From: Melastoma dodecandrum
Lineage: Eukaryota > Streptophyta > Magnoliopsida > Myrtales > Melastomataceae
Assembly (NCBI GenBank): GCA_029817715.1
Contig: JARUPY010000252.1
Span: forward strand, 2,728,001 to 2,792,000
Direction: 5' to 3'
DNA length: 64,000 bases
Shown here: in pieces, positions 24,132 to 36,164 of the stretch
Position numbering within the stretch: the stretch's first letter is position 1
Layout: each line of letters starts with the position of its first letter
Program-made: the position numbers and the translations under genes
The notes under the pieces: generated by a model
The model's input: only the letters and a program-made list of their open reading frames with translations
What the model was told of the DNA's origin: nothing
The model's database searches: none

Positions 24132-27100
24132 TCAAAGCAGAAGCAAAATTGCAAGGAAACCGACCACACTAGAAACGAGCAGTTGTGCAGCGGCTCTGGT
24201 TTGCCCGTTCTTGCTGTTGACAGGTGGCGGAGAAGATGCACTGGGCGGGCTTGGAGTCGGAGGTCTCGCGGAGACGGGTGGCAGTGGTGGCTCAGAGACA
24301 TCGGCATCTGTCAGAATTGGTTCTGGAGCCTCAGCAGGCGGCAACATGGGAGTTGCAATGATGAGAGACACAAGGCCGCCAGGAGGAACAGGGGCCATGT
24401 AAATGGGAGTATTGTTGCCCAAGCCTAAGCATTTGTTCCCTGCATTGGAGATTATACATGGCGAGATCACAAATTAGCCAAAGGGAGAAAACTAACTCCA
24501 AGCATGGCTGGAATACATACACAAGAAAGCAATATGCAAGCACAACTCACTTTTGTACACAGCAGCTGTCTTTGGGAAGTCGATTGTCGGCTATAATGCC
24601 ATCAACACCAGCTCCCATGAGGAAGGAGTTCAAACTGCACAGTGGCATCTGAGAAGTAATCGTAAACTTGCGAAACAAACTCGTTCTCCAGAACTTGTGC
24701 ATAGACAGATAGGTTGAATTCCTGTAGCCTCGTTACGATGTTTGTCATTTCGATGATAAAAGACGACGATTGCGGGTAAATTGACGTTTTCTTAACGACG
24801 ACCGAGTGAGCAAAGCTCTTGATGTCCTGAATGGCGGAGTTAGTGGCTTCTCGGACATTTTCGTCAAACTTGTACACTAGTTCATAATTCGATGTCCCTT
24901 TTATCTTCATAAGGACAGAGCTGTTGGTGGACTTGATCATGACCCTTTTCAGCGTCTGGTTGCCATAACTGGATTTATTCAGGGAATTGAGGACCGCGTC
25001 TGTGATGTCTAGTCCCTGGTTCTGGGCAAGGTACGCGGCATTCTGGAAATGGAAGAGTTTACAGAGTGAAAAGGAAAAAACCACAGAGATGCCTACAGAG
25101 GACCTGCAGAACTCAACTCAGGGACCGACTATCTTACCTCGATATTGATCAAGACTCCTGATACAGAAGAGTTCCATGCCAAGCTCAGAAAATCCGACAA
25201 CGACAGGAATTTCCCAACATTCTTGTTCCTCGGATTTCTAAACAGCTGGTAGTTAGAATACGGATTGGAAATTGATGCTGCAAGGAAACGGAGGTAGATC
25301 CAATCAATAAATTTTGAAGTCTCAAGCTTGCAAAATAGGCACAAAATAGGAAACAGTCGAACAGCATCAACATTTCTTCTTGGATTGGTTCTTACGTGTC
25401 AGCGTCTGGATGTCGCTCCATAAAAGGCTAAAAGAGAATATTCCGCTCTCAGATTGAATCTCTGGGATCGTCGTCGTAAGATTGCTAAAGCTCGATTGAG
25501 CAGCCAGGCTGGTGTCGATCAGATTGATGGAGCTCAGGCAGAACGGTGTTCCATCCATTGACATTTGAACATTACAGTCAATAATGTCAGCACCATCCGA
25601 GATAGCATTGGTATATGCAACATCCGTACATCCAGGGTAATCTCCGCTCGCCCCATTGTATGAGATGACCAAGAAGTTCGCTGTATAAGAACAAAGAATT
25701 CCCACGTGAAGTCAAAGAAAACAAAATAGTAGATGTTTATTCCCGTCAGGGAGGGCTGTGCGGTAAAGGCAGACGACAGATATGCATACCTTTGGCAGTG
25801 CTGTTCTTGCCCACATGAGCAAAACACCCTGCAGGAAAAAAAACAGGGTTTAGCATCAAGATGATGTCTGTAATGCTCCTAGTAACTGGGGGGGATTAAC
25901 ACACACACACACACACCTATCGCTTCCGACGGAGTTATTGGGAAATCGGTGAGCACACCATCGACTGAGAATACACCATTGTCGACATAGGAAAGAGTCT
26001 CAGCCACGGGGTCATAACTGTAATTGTAGCTAAATGGGACATCATTAGCGAAATCTCCCGCAAAGACTAGGAGTCCTGCTTTGTGAGCATCACTGACAAG
26101 GGTCGTATAAGGCAGCAGGTAGTTGCCGGAATCGACAGGCCAGATATAACTCTTAGGGACGAGTATTCCAGAAGCAAATGCCTTGACAGAGGTAAGGTTC
26201 TTAAGGAAAGAGCCGTAGGTGTGGTTTGTCGAGGGCTCGAGATCGCCTTGTCCCATGAATCTGAAGATTAATTTCGTCTTCGAGGTAACTCGGGAGGCAA
26301 TGCTCTTTAGAAAATTCACCTCGGGCGAAGAGATGTAGTCGACTAGAGTGGTTTGCATCACAGAGAGCACGAAGCTCCTCATGCTCAAGTTGTGCTGAGT
26401 GAAGAATGCGTCGTGCTGCGGAAGAACGGCAATCAGAAAGATCAGTCGACAGACAATCTCGGAAACCAAACCAATGCTGGATCATTACCTGAGCATTTAG
26501 CCACAAACCGGGCAGCGTGTAATTAACAATCAGGTCTTGAACTGTGGTTATTGCCAAGGAGTCCTCGTCGTACCTATTCGGTCTCGACAACACTCCATGA
26601 ATCACTGCCAAGTCAACGCGTGATTGTTAAAAGAGTCGGGGCGAACGTTAACCGCAGACAGGAGGTCGTTAACGGAGCTTACGCTTAACAATTCCCAATT
26701 CTCTCATGGTGAAGTCAATCGAGAACCATCCTTGAAGGGCTGCACCGTTGACGACGTAACTGTTGCTCCTATTCTTATAGACATCGGCAATGTTCGTGCT
26801 GTTGTCCAAGTTGACGCGAGGCGCGCAGATGCCGACCCCATCCTTTGTTAACTGGACGTCACACCAAAAAACGACATCGGGGACGCTGATAGCAGTGACG
26901 GCCCCGTACGCGAGCGAGCTCGAATCCGGGAAAACCCCCGAAACCCCTCCTCGTGCAACGACCAAGGGGGCATTCCCTGAACGCAGGAAACACCGTCACG
27001 ATTCGGGATCAGAAAGGTTACGGAAACAAACGAAGTCCGCATACGAGCTGTCCGAACCCGAACTCGGGCGAGCAAACAAAATCAAAGGAACTAGCCTCGG

Positions 27101-27329
27101 ATCTCGAGGAAACCCGCGTAAGAACGGCGACGGGAGAGACGAGGGAGCGCCAAACGGAAGCGAAAGAGTCGTTTGAAGGAAGATGGGGTGGTGGAGGTGG
27201 CCTACCGGTGAGAGTCAGCCAAGGAGAAGAGCGGTTGGTGGATCCTTGAGCAGAGACTACTACTCGGGTTGATACTAAGGAGGCAGCGAGCAGTGCCGCC
27301 AGGAGGACGGCGGCTCGTTCGCAGCGCAT
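24132..27329 (-). pseudogene. GDPD-like (GDPDL/SVL) cell-wall protein gene with frameshifted 3' end
   Basis: Glycerophosphodiester phosphodiesterase-like protein of the GPI-anchored SVL/SHV3 family, which acts at the plasma membrane in cell-wall organisation. Nine exons: 27329-27206, 26976-26683, 26604-26489, 26415-25917, 25828-25790, 25680-25396, 25277-25138, 25042-24551, 24439-24132. A signal peptide (1-27) is followed by two GDPD-like domains, marked by ARGGVSGVFPDSS and [14 protein letters not shown]. The last exon would encode a Pro/Ser-rich tail and a C-terminal hydrophobic GPI signal. Exon 8 carries one extra T near 24632-24634 and a 7-base insertion near 24580-24589. The frame stops at 24602, giving about 645 aa instead of about 762 and losing the GPI signal. 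All splice sites look intact, so decay is recent or these are sequence errors. Confidence 0.85.
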
Positions 27330-28428
27330 TGCCGGCGGTCGTAAGTCGACGCGGAAAGCAAAGAAGATGGTCGTTCCTCTTCTGGGTGTGGGGGAGGGGT
27401 TGTTTATGTCCGCATTCCCTTTCCTTAAAAAAACAGCGGAAATGGTTTTTTCTTACACGAAGAGCTCCATAATATTAATAATTAATATAAAAAAAGAGTG
27501 CCGGCCGGCGGTGGGGAACCAACTGGCTCCGGCTATTTTATTTTGCCCAGGTTCGATGATGATTTTTTTGACTTTGTCTCGTTCGATTTTTTCTTAATAA
27601 GAAATTGTCGTCGTGTCGTGTTTTTTTGTTTTCCTGCATCCTGCCTGTTTAGAGCGTCAACTCCTCCACCAGAAAAAAAATAAGAATGAAATGGAAATCA
27701 AAACCAGAAATAATCTTTTCAAAATTGGCTGTAAATTGGATTGGGGTGCCTCGTCATTTGATTTAATTTGATTGGATGTCTTCGGTGGGGATTGCCGTAA
27801 CTATCTCGTCTCCATCTTTAAAACAATAATAAATACTACTAGTAGTCGTATCGTAGGCTGTGGCTTGTTTTAGGGAAGATTCGTCGCATCATTTCAGGGT
27901 CATTATCGGTAACTAAAAGGGAAAATGGATAGAATGGTTCAACAGGACGTGGGGGAAGTCGAGGTCATAACTGCAGGGGTAGAACTGGTACAAGATGAAT
28001 GACACGCCCCCCCACGTCTTCTATTATCATATTGTAAACAACGCGGCTATCTTCGATTTCTGTTAGTAATTAGAGTTCGCCACGTTTATTTTCGTAATCG
28101 AGTTCAACTTTTTTAAAAATCGAATTTCTTAAAAAGGCAAATTTGATTTTTATAAAGCGACGTTATTTTCGCAAGGCTAATTGGAAACGACTATCGCGGC
28201 TGACTTCCCACCCACTCCCCTTGATTAAAAAATCTTTGTTTATGTAAAGAAAGTTTGGCCATTTGAGGATTTGGGCCAGCAGCCATGTGCTTTCTTTTTC
28301 CTTTCTAGATCATGTTGTTTTGGACATTCCCATTACCCATGTGTTTGTCAACTGTGCATTCAATGATATGGTGCCTACAATTGGCTGGATTACTAATATT
28401 AACATGCTTGTAGATACGTGGTTTGGTC
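27330..28428. other. Spacer upstream of GDPDL
   Basis: The first few hundred bases are presumably the GDPDL promoter and leader, which is AT-rich with poly-A and poly-T runs. From 28,200 onward it is the 3' flank of the SNARE gene. No gene recognised. Confidence 0.4.
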
Positions 28429-29512
28429 TTACAGAAACTTGATCAGAAGATAAACAATTGCCGGGACTGCTAGAAGCATGCAGGTGCAGGTGCAGCTGCT
28501 CTTCGTATGCTTGTGGAGGACGGCCAGGTTCTTCCGTACTCGCTGGTTATGGAGGAAAGATAGAGAGGAGAAAAATGTCAAGGATGGGAGATGCAATTTC
28601 ATCAAAAACCAAGGCCAACAGGAAGATTTCATGCGAATGGGCAAGTTCGGTTTCAGGAAAATTACCTGCATACGTTCGTCCGTCGAATCCACATGCTGGT
28701 CCAAGGAATCCTGCAGTGTGAGAGAGAGAGAGAGGAAAAGAGCAAATGGAATGGTTAGAAAATCCAATCTTATGCTGTACTCGTTCTTCTATCAGCCTGA
28801 AAGGTAGAAAGGAGTACGTACGATAAGGCGGACTTGCAGTTCAAGTTCTTCATTGACTGCCAAGGCTATATGTTTCGTACTGACCACCGTCTGCTCAAGT
28901 TTTTCGAGACCGTTGTCTTGCTCTGCTCCAAAAGTATTAAAGAACAGAGCCTTAGTTAAATCATTCAAATAATGCGATTTTACTACAAAGATACGACAGA
29001 TTGAAAGAGAAGTAAGCAATTTGCCTTTCATAATTTGCCGCTGCAAGCCAACCAACCCTTGATTACCCAAGCCAAACTTGGTATCTGGACCCAACAAGCT
29101 GTCCCTATTTTCTTTTGACGATCTCAATGCGGCAGATATCTGGTTCACCTGTGCTCTTAAATGAGACAGCATATCCTTGCGCCGGTTCATTTCTTTCTCG
29201 GAACTACAAAACTCGAGGAGACATCTTAACATCATAAAACCACAGGCTCTCAGTTCAGGGGTTACTGATTCAAGCCAGTCAGCAAGATTCATACACGAAC
29301 TTGTTGCCGGGCAGCTTGGCAAGCGCAGACTATAGGCCATCTAGCCTAGTGCCCAAAATGGTCAGCTTCCTTTGGACAGTCGGGGCTGGACGAAAGCTCT
29401 CAGGTCCTGAAGACAGTGAATCAAAGTAGGTGGATATCAAGCCAGCAATATCATCAGCAGACTTAGCCGCCTCGTTGTATTCCTTCAGCCACGAGTCGGC
29501 CATCAAACCCAT
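28429..29512 (-). pseudogene. SYP5: SYP51/52-type Qc-SNARE with an internal nonsense codon
   Basis: Syntaxin of plants family 5, a Qc-SNARE of the late endosome and vacuole. Five exons: 29512-29295, 29203-29025, 28922-28822, 28710-28666, 28542-28429, summing to exactly 219 codons. Recognisable parts: N-terminal MADSWLKEYNEAAK, then EKEMNRRKDM, RDSLLGPD, the SNARE helix with STKHIALAV and LDQHVDSTDERM, and a C-terminal anchor. Codon 61 (29330-29332) is TAG where relatives have Gln (CAG). The rest of the frame is open. The anchor (MLLAVPAIVYLLIKFL) is several residues shorter than usual. The intron 28923-29024 uses an apparent GC donor (AAAG/GCAAAT). It could be a pseudogene, a null allele or a base error. 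Read-through is unlikely to be programmed. Confidence 0.8.
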
Positions 29513-30272
29513 TCCACTGCAAGAAATCTATCAGTCGGCGATAAAAATCAGCAGACGCACGGAAACTCCTGATCGTCGAACTCAAAACGATGTCCAAAGC
29601 AGAGACACGAATCCAATCCAACAAAGACTTAGTATATCCAGAGAAGATTCAAACAACTCTTCTCCCCTAACCCGACACAATCAAATCAAAGCCTAACTAA
29701 AACAAGCCAATTCACGACCGATCAAGGGAAACGATAAGAGTGAGGTCACCACCGACCTGAAAGCCAAGAGTAGGGTTAAGTTCGTGGTCGGCGGGGGAGG
29801 TTTTCTTGTCCGGCGGTCGGAGTCGTCGTGGAATTCACTAAATCCTCTTTGCTGGGGTGGGGATTACGCGCTTATATATATATATTCTTATTTTTAATTT
29901 CAACTTATTATTTTAGTTTTTAATTTAATTTAAAATTAGATTAGATTGTAAATGGATTTCTAATTGAAAAACATTTTTATCATTCCAATTATAATTTACT
30001 TAATATTCTATTTCAACTTCTTCATTTTTGTTTCACCTATGAAATGCACTGTTTTTCGAAATGAAGAGGAGATTGGAGTACACGCGCTCTACCTGCATGT
30101 GGACTAAAGTGAACGGCCACGGACAGGGTTGACTATAAAAGGGGATGGAGAAACACCACCGACGTTCATTCGCTAACCGCCCCGTTTCAAGAAATTTCCT
30201 TTTCCTTTTGTCTCCGTTCCCTCTCGTCCTGATTCTTCGTCTCGAAGGAAGAAGCTTCGGAGGTACGCGGCC
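29513..30272. other. Divergent promoter region of SYP5 and LIP5
   Basis: 760 bases separate the two divergent start codons. A short (TA)n run lies at about 29871-29884, in an AT-rich core from 29,880 to 30,010. A TATA-like string (CTATAAAAGG) near 30,132 fits a LIP5 core promoter. Confidence 0.45.
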
Positions 30273-32982
30273 ATGGCGTTCGATCAGGAGCCGGCAAAGG
30301 CGCTCCTGCCCTACCTACAGCGAGCCGACGAATTGCAGAAGCATGAGCCGATCGTCGCCTACTATTGTGCGCTTCTCTCCTCTTCGCCCCCTCCTTCCTA
30401 AACCCTAAGTCGATCCTCGGTGTTTTTGAATCTCTCGTATTCTTCGTTGTTGTTGCTTGTTCAGGTAGGTTGTATGCGATGGATCGGGGACTGAAGATTC
30501 CGGCGAGCAATCGGACCAAGACGACCAATTCTCTCCTCAATTCGCTCATCAAGCAACTTGAGAAGGTCCCCGGTCATGTGTTCGCTTAGTTTTTTGGATT
30601 CGGCCTGCGGTTTGGATGTGTTGCATTCTCTTGATTGCCGTGTGGTTCTTTTCCTTAAGTTCTCCAAGGGTTTTTGTTATTTCGATTGGCAATCAGTTTG
30701 AGGGGAATGTCCTTTTGCTGTCAGCCTGCCAGGGTTATTTTTTGCGGCCTTCGTAAGTGTTATTATTGACTTGCTCAAATGTTAAGGGAAGAATGGAAAT
30801 ATACTGTCTCAAAAGATTGTGTGAGGTTTCTCGTGTCAAGTTTGATTAATAGGTGGCTCTGTATTTAGTTTAGTTTTTTCCTTCCCTTATCGATCTGCCT
30901 GAGGGAATTGTCTAGGGACACATAAAATTATGCAAGTTTGAGTAACTGATTGAATATGCCTGAAGTTTCAAGCAAAAGTGGGCGGTTCACTGTTTGCTAG
31001 ATGCCCAGATTCTGTGTTTTTTAATCATCTTTTAATCGAGGCGATTCGTGGTTTTTTTTCTCATTGACAGGACAAAAAGTCACTTGACCTTGGACCTGAA
31101 GACAACCTGTACTTGGAGGGTTTTGCGTTGAATCTGTTTGGTAAAGCAGACAAACAAGATCGTGCTGGGCGTGCTGATTTGTACGATGAATTTCTTACCT
31201 TTGAAGCTAGATTGGAAGTTACCAATTTTGTCTGCTGCATCTGTGTCCTTTGGCATACATCAATTGCCTTTACCAAAATTGCGTTCTCTGATTTTCTTTT
31301 ATATGTGAAATTTGCTGTGGATAATGGGTTTCATTCAAAACCAGAAGCTATACAGAATTGAAGATTGAATGAGCAAAGAAGGCATATAATTTATTGTGCT
31401 TCATGTAATTATTCCAATAATTGATGATTGTGTTATTGATCATTTCTTAATTTTTTGATGTTTTTTAGAACAACTCTGTTGAGTGTGCATTATGTGGAAC
31501 ATTGGTGTCCACAATGACTTTTAGAGTGATATGTGTATATGGTAGTTCTGTTTACACGAGGATTCTATTTGGCCGTAATGCAGGAACACTGCCAAGACGT
31601 TCTATGCAGCGAGCATCTTTTTTGAAGTCCTTAATCAATTTGGTCCTGTTCAGCCCGATGTAAGTGGTCCAACTGTGGCGAGCATGTTCAGCTATTCCCT
31701 CTTTGGCTTCATGGGATGTACTTGCATTTTTGCAGCTTCTTTAAGATTGTGACTTCTTTGGTGACAGCTTGAACAGAAAAGGAAATATGCTGCGTGGAAG
31801 GCTGTTGATATAAGAAAAGCATTGAAAGAAGGGCGGAAACCCACACCTGGACCACCACTTGATGATGAAGATCTCTTTCTCCCATCTACTTCACCAAGTG
31901 CTTCATATGTAAGATTTTCTTCACATTGGGTTTAGTCATTTTTCAGCATATTTATGCCTATTCATCCTGATTGCTGGAACTGGGGTACTTTCTCCTTTTT
32001 TTTTTTTCATTTTGATTGGAGCTATATGATCTGTTTTTTTGAAGACGACTGTTGACTTGTCCATTTGCCAAAGAAAAAACCTAGAAGAGCATGTTCACAA
32101 GTTCCTTCTCGGCTTATATTTTTTCTTATATATAGATTTCTGTTGGTATCCAGATAATGTCTCCGCTACTCATTTCTTTCCCTGTTTTTGCAGGGAGTCG
32201 ATCCTAGTGAAGCCGGATCCATTCATCCCGGACCAGAAATTGACTTGCCATCCCCAACCCAGAAAATAGACAGGCAATATTCAGCTGACATCTCACAATC
32301 TCCCAGTTCTCATACCTCTGCTAATTATCCTCCTCAGGACTTTCAACCACCCTCCTATTCTGTCCCGAAACCTGTAACTGCCAGTTATCCTACGTCATAC
32401 GGCCACGAGCCTTATCCAACCGACACCCAAAATCTTCCTCCAGATTATACTCCTGATGCACATCAGCACCAATTACATGGTTACCCTCAGGAACACCTGC
32501 CACAAGTGCCTCGTCATTATCCTTCGGAACAGCAACACATCTCCGGCCATTTGTCAGATTCGCAGCAGTACATTTCTAGTGATATCCCGCCTCAAAGTAG
32601 CATGATGTACTCCTATCCTAACTTTCAATCATATCCTAGTTTTGTGGAGGCCTCAGTCCCATCTGTCACTTCTCAACATCCATCCTACTACCAAGGTCCA
32701 GATTCTTCCCATCCTTCTCTTTCTGGTCATCTAGGAAGAAGCTCCTCTACAACTACCCAGTATGACAATGGGCGGTCGAACGGAGGCGCTACTGAAGCTT
32801 CTCCCCAAGCCGAAACACATCACTACGACAGCAATTACCAACCTCCACCAGAAAAAATTGCCGAAGCTCATAAAGCTGCTAGATTTGCTGTTGGTGCTCT
32901 CGCATTTGATGATGTTTCAGTTGCTGTGGATTTCTTAAAGAAGTCCCTCGAGCTGCTGACAAATCCGTCTGCCGGCGAGTGA
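30273..32982 (+). CDS. LIP5: LIP5 / VTA1 homologue, activator of the SKD1/VPS4 ATPase
   Basis: Positive regulator of the ESCRT-III disassembly ATPase SKD1/VPS4 in multivesicular-body formation. Six exons: 30273-30366, 30465-30565, 31071-31180, 31584-31659, 31768-31908, 32194-32982, giving 436 aa. Residues 1-165 form the helical VTA1 N-terminal domain (VAYYCRLYAMDRGLK, TFYAASIFFEVLNQF). The middle, about 170-385, is a low-complexity Pro/Ser/Tyr/His-rich linker entirely within exon 6. The C-terminal VTA1 helices (AHKAARFAVGALAFDD, DFLKKSLELL) bind the ATPase. Start is the only ATG giving MAFDQEPAKALLPYLQRA, with a good ..GGCCATGG context. All introns are GT-AG. Confidence 0.95.
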
Positions 32983-33575
32983 TCCCAACCTCGGTGTACC
33001 TGTATAGCATGGGGGCAATAAACGTTTTCTTCTTCTGTTATTATTACTAGCGCAAAGCATGGATGCCTGTGTCTGTCTTATGGAGATGGGAAAACTGGAG
33101 TGTTTAATTGCAGAACGTTTCATCTGTATGCCCATGCATTGTAGAAATCATTCTGAGCTTTCTTTCGGAGATATGCCGAGGTCGAGCCTAACATTTCCTA
33201 TTCAGAGGCCCTTTTTCTCGATTGGGTGTTGGAGGCAAACTCTATATTTTTCTTTTCCAATTGGGAGAATATGTTTTGAGTGGCTGGGAAAAGATAAAAT
33301 AAGGGTCGGTGTAGATTGTTAGCCAGGTCTAACGCTGGATTGATGGCCTGATTTTGTGGCACTGCCAGATCGACCAGATTGGCAGCCACAACGACAGGAT
33401 TGCGGGGCATGTTGCTCCAGCCAGAATAACGTATGTTTGAATATCAGCCCAGTTGCTAATAGGGGGAGAGAGTACTAGCTTGCACACAGCTAAACTCGCT
33501 GTTGTGGGCCGAAAGACCTCAAGTGCAACTACATACCGTACTTGTCCTAGGACTAAACTCGCTGATGGCTAAACA
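32983..33575. other. Convergent spacer, LIP5 and MAP65-1 3' ends
   Basis: Holds both 3' UTRs. An AATAAA signal follows the LIP5 stop at about 33017. No other feature seen. Confidence 0.4.
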
Positions 33576-36164
33576 CTAAGGCGATGATAGGCCAGGCTCA
33601 TTGCTGGAAACATGTGACCCGGTGTCGTCCTTGGATACGGTGGCGACGTAGTTCGGCAGGAACACTGGCTTCATGCTATCCCTTCTTGCATTCTTAGAGG
33701 CGGACGACTTGTTGCTGTTAATGGATGCGTTAAGGGAGTGCCGTCTGCCATAAGGAGTTCCGTTTGAGCCCCCATTTGCTCGGTAACCGTTCGCCTTCTT
33801 GCCACCAGATGGTTTGCTGGGGCTCGGCTGTTCCGTGCTTTGCTGATCCTGGTGCTTCTTTTGATCCTAATTATCGACAGATGGTTCAGAAAAGACGGCG
33901 TGGAAATTTGTTTAATTCTTTTCGCAACGTGTCCGCCAGTGGCGACGACATACCCTTAACCTGCGCTTCTCCTCCTCTCTTTCCTGCCTCAGAAGAGCAT
34001 ATTCATCAAGCATGGCTAGTAGAGGGACTCCGTCGTACACAAATGATAGGCCACGTTCTTCCTCCCAGCTGTGGGTTTTAGCTACCAAGGTGTCCACCAT
34101 CGCTTCAATATAAACAAGTTCAAATGTTCTTAATATTTTCGGACAAGTAGTGTTCTTAAGTAACATAATTTTCGTATTCCCATTTGCAACGTCGTTAAGT
34201 GATACCTGGAATTTTGCTGATGAGAACCCTGGCCTTTTCGGCACGCTTGAGATTTAAGTGCGCGCCCCTGCTTGCATTGTACCTATTATCATCCTGTCCC
34301 CGAGGGTGCAAAAATGTTTTGAGTTACAGTAAATATAGAGCATCAAAAAAGCGCCCCGGACACATGGAAGCAATAAGAAACAAAGATAAGCAATACCTGG
34401 TTATAGTCTTCGAGCCAACTCTCCTCTTCACACGCAGACATCCATCTCTCAACCTTGTCCAGTATTTCCTTTCTGCTTAGAGCTTCATCCTTGGCTTTCA
34501 AGATCCTATTATCCATGTCAGCTATCAACTCGGCAGGTTCGACCGTTCCAGAATCTATTACTTCCATTATTCTTTCTCTGGCAGCCTGGGAATCTATTTC
34601 TACGTGTGCATGAGAGAAAATTTCTTCTAGCTCCGCTTGTTTCTTGAATGCAATTTCCTTCATCCTGCTAGCCTTAAGCTGATCCAGCCTCTCAACCTCC
34701 ACCTCAGCCTTCAGAATGTGGAAAATGGATGAAACACAGAAATTGCAGCAACCGAGTATCCATCATGAAATCAGGAACATCCCACATACCTGCTCAATGA
34801 GATCAACAGCAAGCGCACCAGAAGCTATTACGTCATCGACAGAAGCTGATATGTTACAAGAGACGTGGTCAAACAGTCTCCGCTCTTTCTCTGAGGTATC
34901 CATCAAATTCCACAAATCAATAAGCTGCAACGCTAACGCTTGAAGCTGAGAAGAAGAAGAAGAAGAAGAAGAAGAAATCAGCTCGTGCTAACAGGTTGAT
35001 TGATGACTACATGGGACCGAAAAAGCATGCAGCTACATGATTTGCCAACTTCGCAAAATGGCAGGTTCGTTATCATGTTCGCGTTGTGGCTGAAAGAGAG
35101 AAGTGACCTTTTGCAGCCTCTGCTTCTTGTCCTCTTTAAGAGCCAGAACCGTCTTAGCTAGGCTTGCTAATGTATCATTACTGATGCTTTTGCACTCGGC
35201 ATCGGTTGCATTGTTCAAGCTGGGATGAACTTCATTTACTGTACTGAAGAAATCCATCCCGAGAACAGTACAGAGATCGTGCACTGCCCTGACGAATTCA
35301 AGCACTCTTTGAAGTCTCTGACTCTGCAAGATGGTGGGGGGAAAACAAATCCATCAATCTGTCATCATCTTTTGGTTTGTTTTTTCTTGCACAGAATTAG
35401 CTCTGGCATTACCTTCTCCTTCTGAAGTTCTTTAAGGTGGGACTTGCATTCATCTAGTTTCTTCAAGGATAAATCAGACCCATCAACATCTGGGCATTGA
35501 TCTTCAGGGGTCAAGGTTCCTGCAATTTCTCCACGTATTTGTTGGATCTGCACCAGCACACCTGAAAACTCCTCAACTCTTTCATCTCTCTGCTTCCATA
35601 GCTGCTCGAGTGCAGGCGCGATAGCCGCTAGTTGGTCCTTGATCGTTCCTGATGGTTGTTCTGGCTGCAATAGCAGTTTGATTACACGAAGGAAAAGAAA
35701 ATGACTGCTGAAGAAGTCAGAAAGACTCACCACGCTGGCAATACTTTTTTCCCCAAGAGCAGACAAAAGAGTTGTAAGTTCAAGCTTTGCATCAGAAAGT
35801 GCCTGTAGAAGTAGTGCTCTCGAGGTCTCGGCGAGTTCAACCTTGTTCTTATAAACATCTAAGCACTCCAGTTCTATCCGGAGAAGCATTTTGTTGCGCT
35901 CCTCGTCTGTCTCCCCCACCTCATCCCAGATCTCCTGCTCCGCGTTTCATGAGATTAAACCAGAAATTCTCACTTTTAGCTATCGACACAAACTCGTCTC
36001 AATACATTCCACAACAAAGGAAAGTTGTGACACAAACGGACTAAATTTATGAGTAACAAGAAAATAAATCCTAAAAGATGATTGTCAAATACCTGAAGTT
36101 TCTGCAATAAAGAGCCGCACGTAATTCCTCCAAGCAGGGGATTGCAAGACTCCGCCACGGCCAT
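33576..36164 (-). CDS. MAP65-1: Microtubule-bundling protein MAP65-1-like
   Basis: Antiparallel microtubule crosslinker of the MAP65/PRC1/Ase1 family, acting in cortical arrays and the phragmoplast. Nine exons: 36164-36093, 35934-35731, 35664-35413, 35323-35108, 34945-34790, 34708-34397, 34293-34206, 34102-33954, 33866-33576, giving 579 aa. MAP65-1 in Arabidopsis is about 587 as I recall. The N-terminal dimerising coiled coils ([14 protein letters not shown]) lead to the conserved microtubule-binding core ([30 protein letters not shown]). The basic Ser-rich tail ([18 protein letters not shown]) offers likely kinase sites. The start is the ATG at 36164, not the in-frame GTG two codons earlier. 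All introns are GT-AG. Confidence 0.95.
34948..34976. repeat. (GAA)n microsatellite forming a splice acceptor tract
   Basis: About nine GAA units. On the minus strand it reads (TTC)n directly before the AG of MAP65-1 exon 5, so it provides that intron's polypyrimidine tract. Confidence 0.85.
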
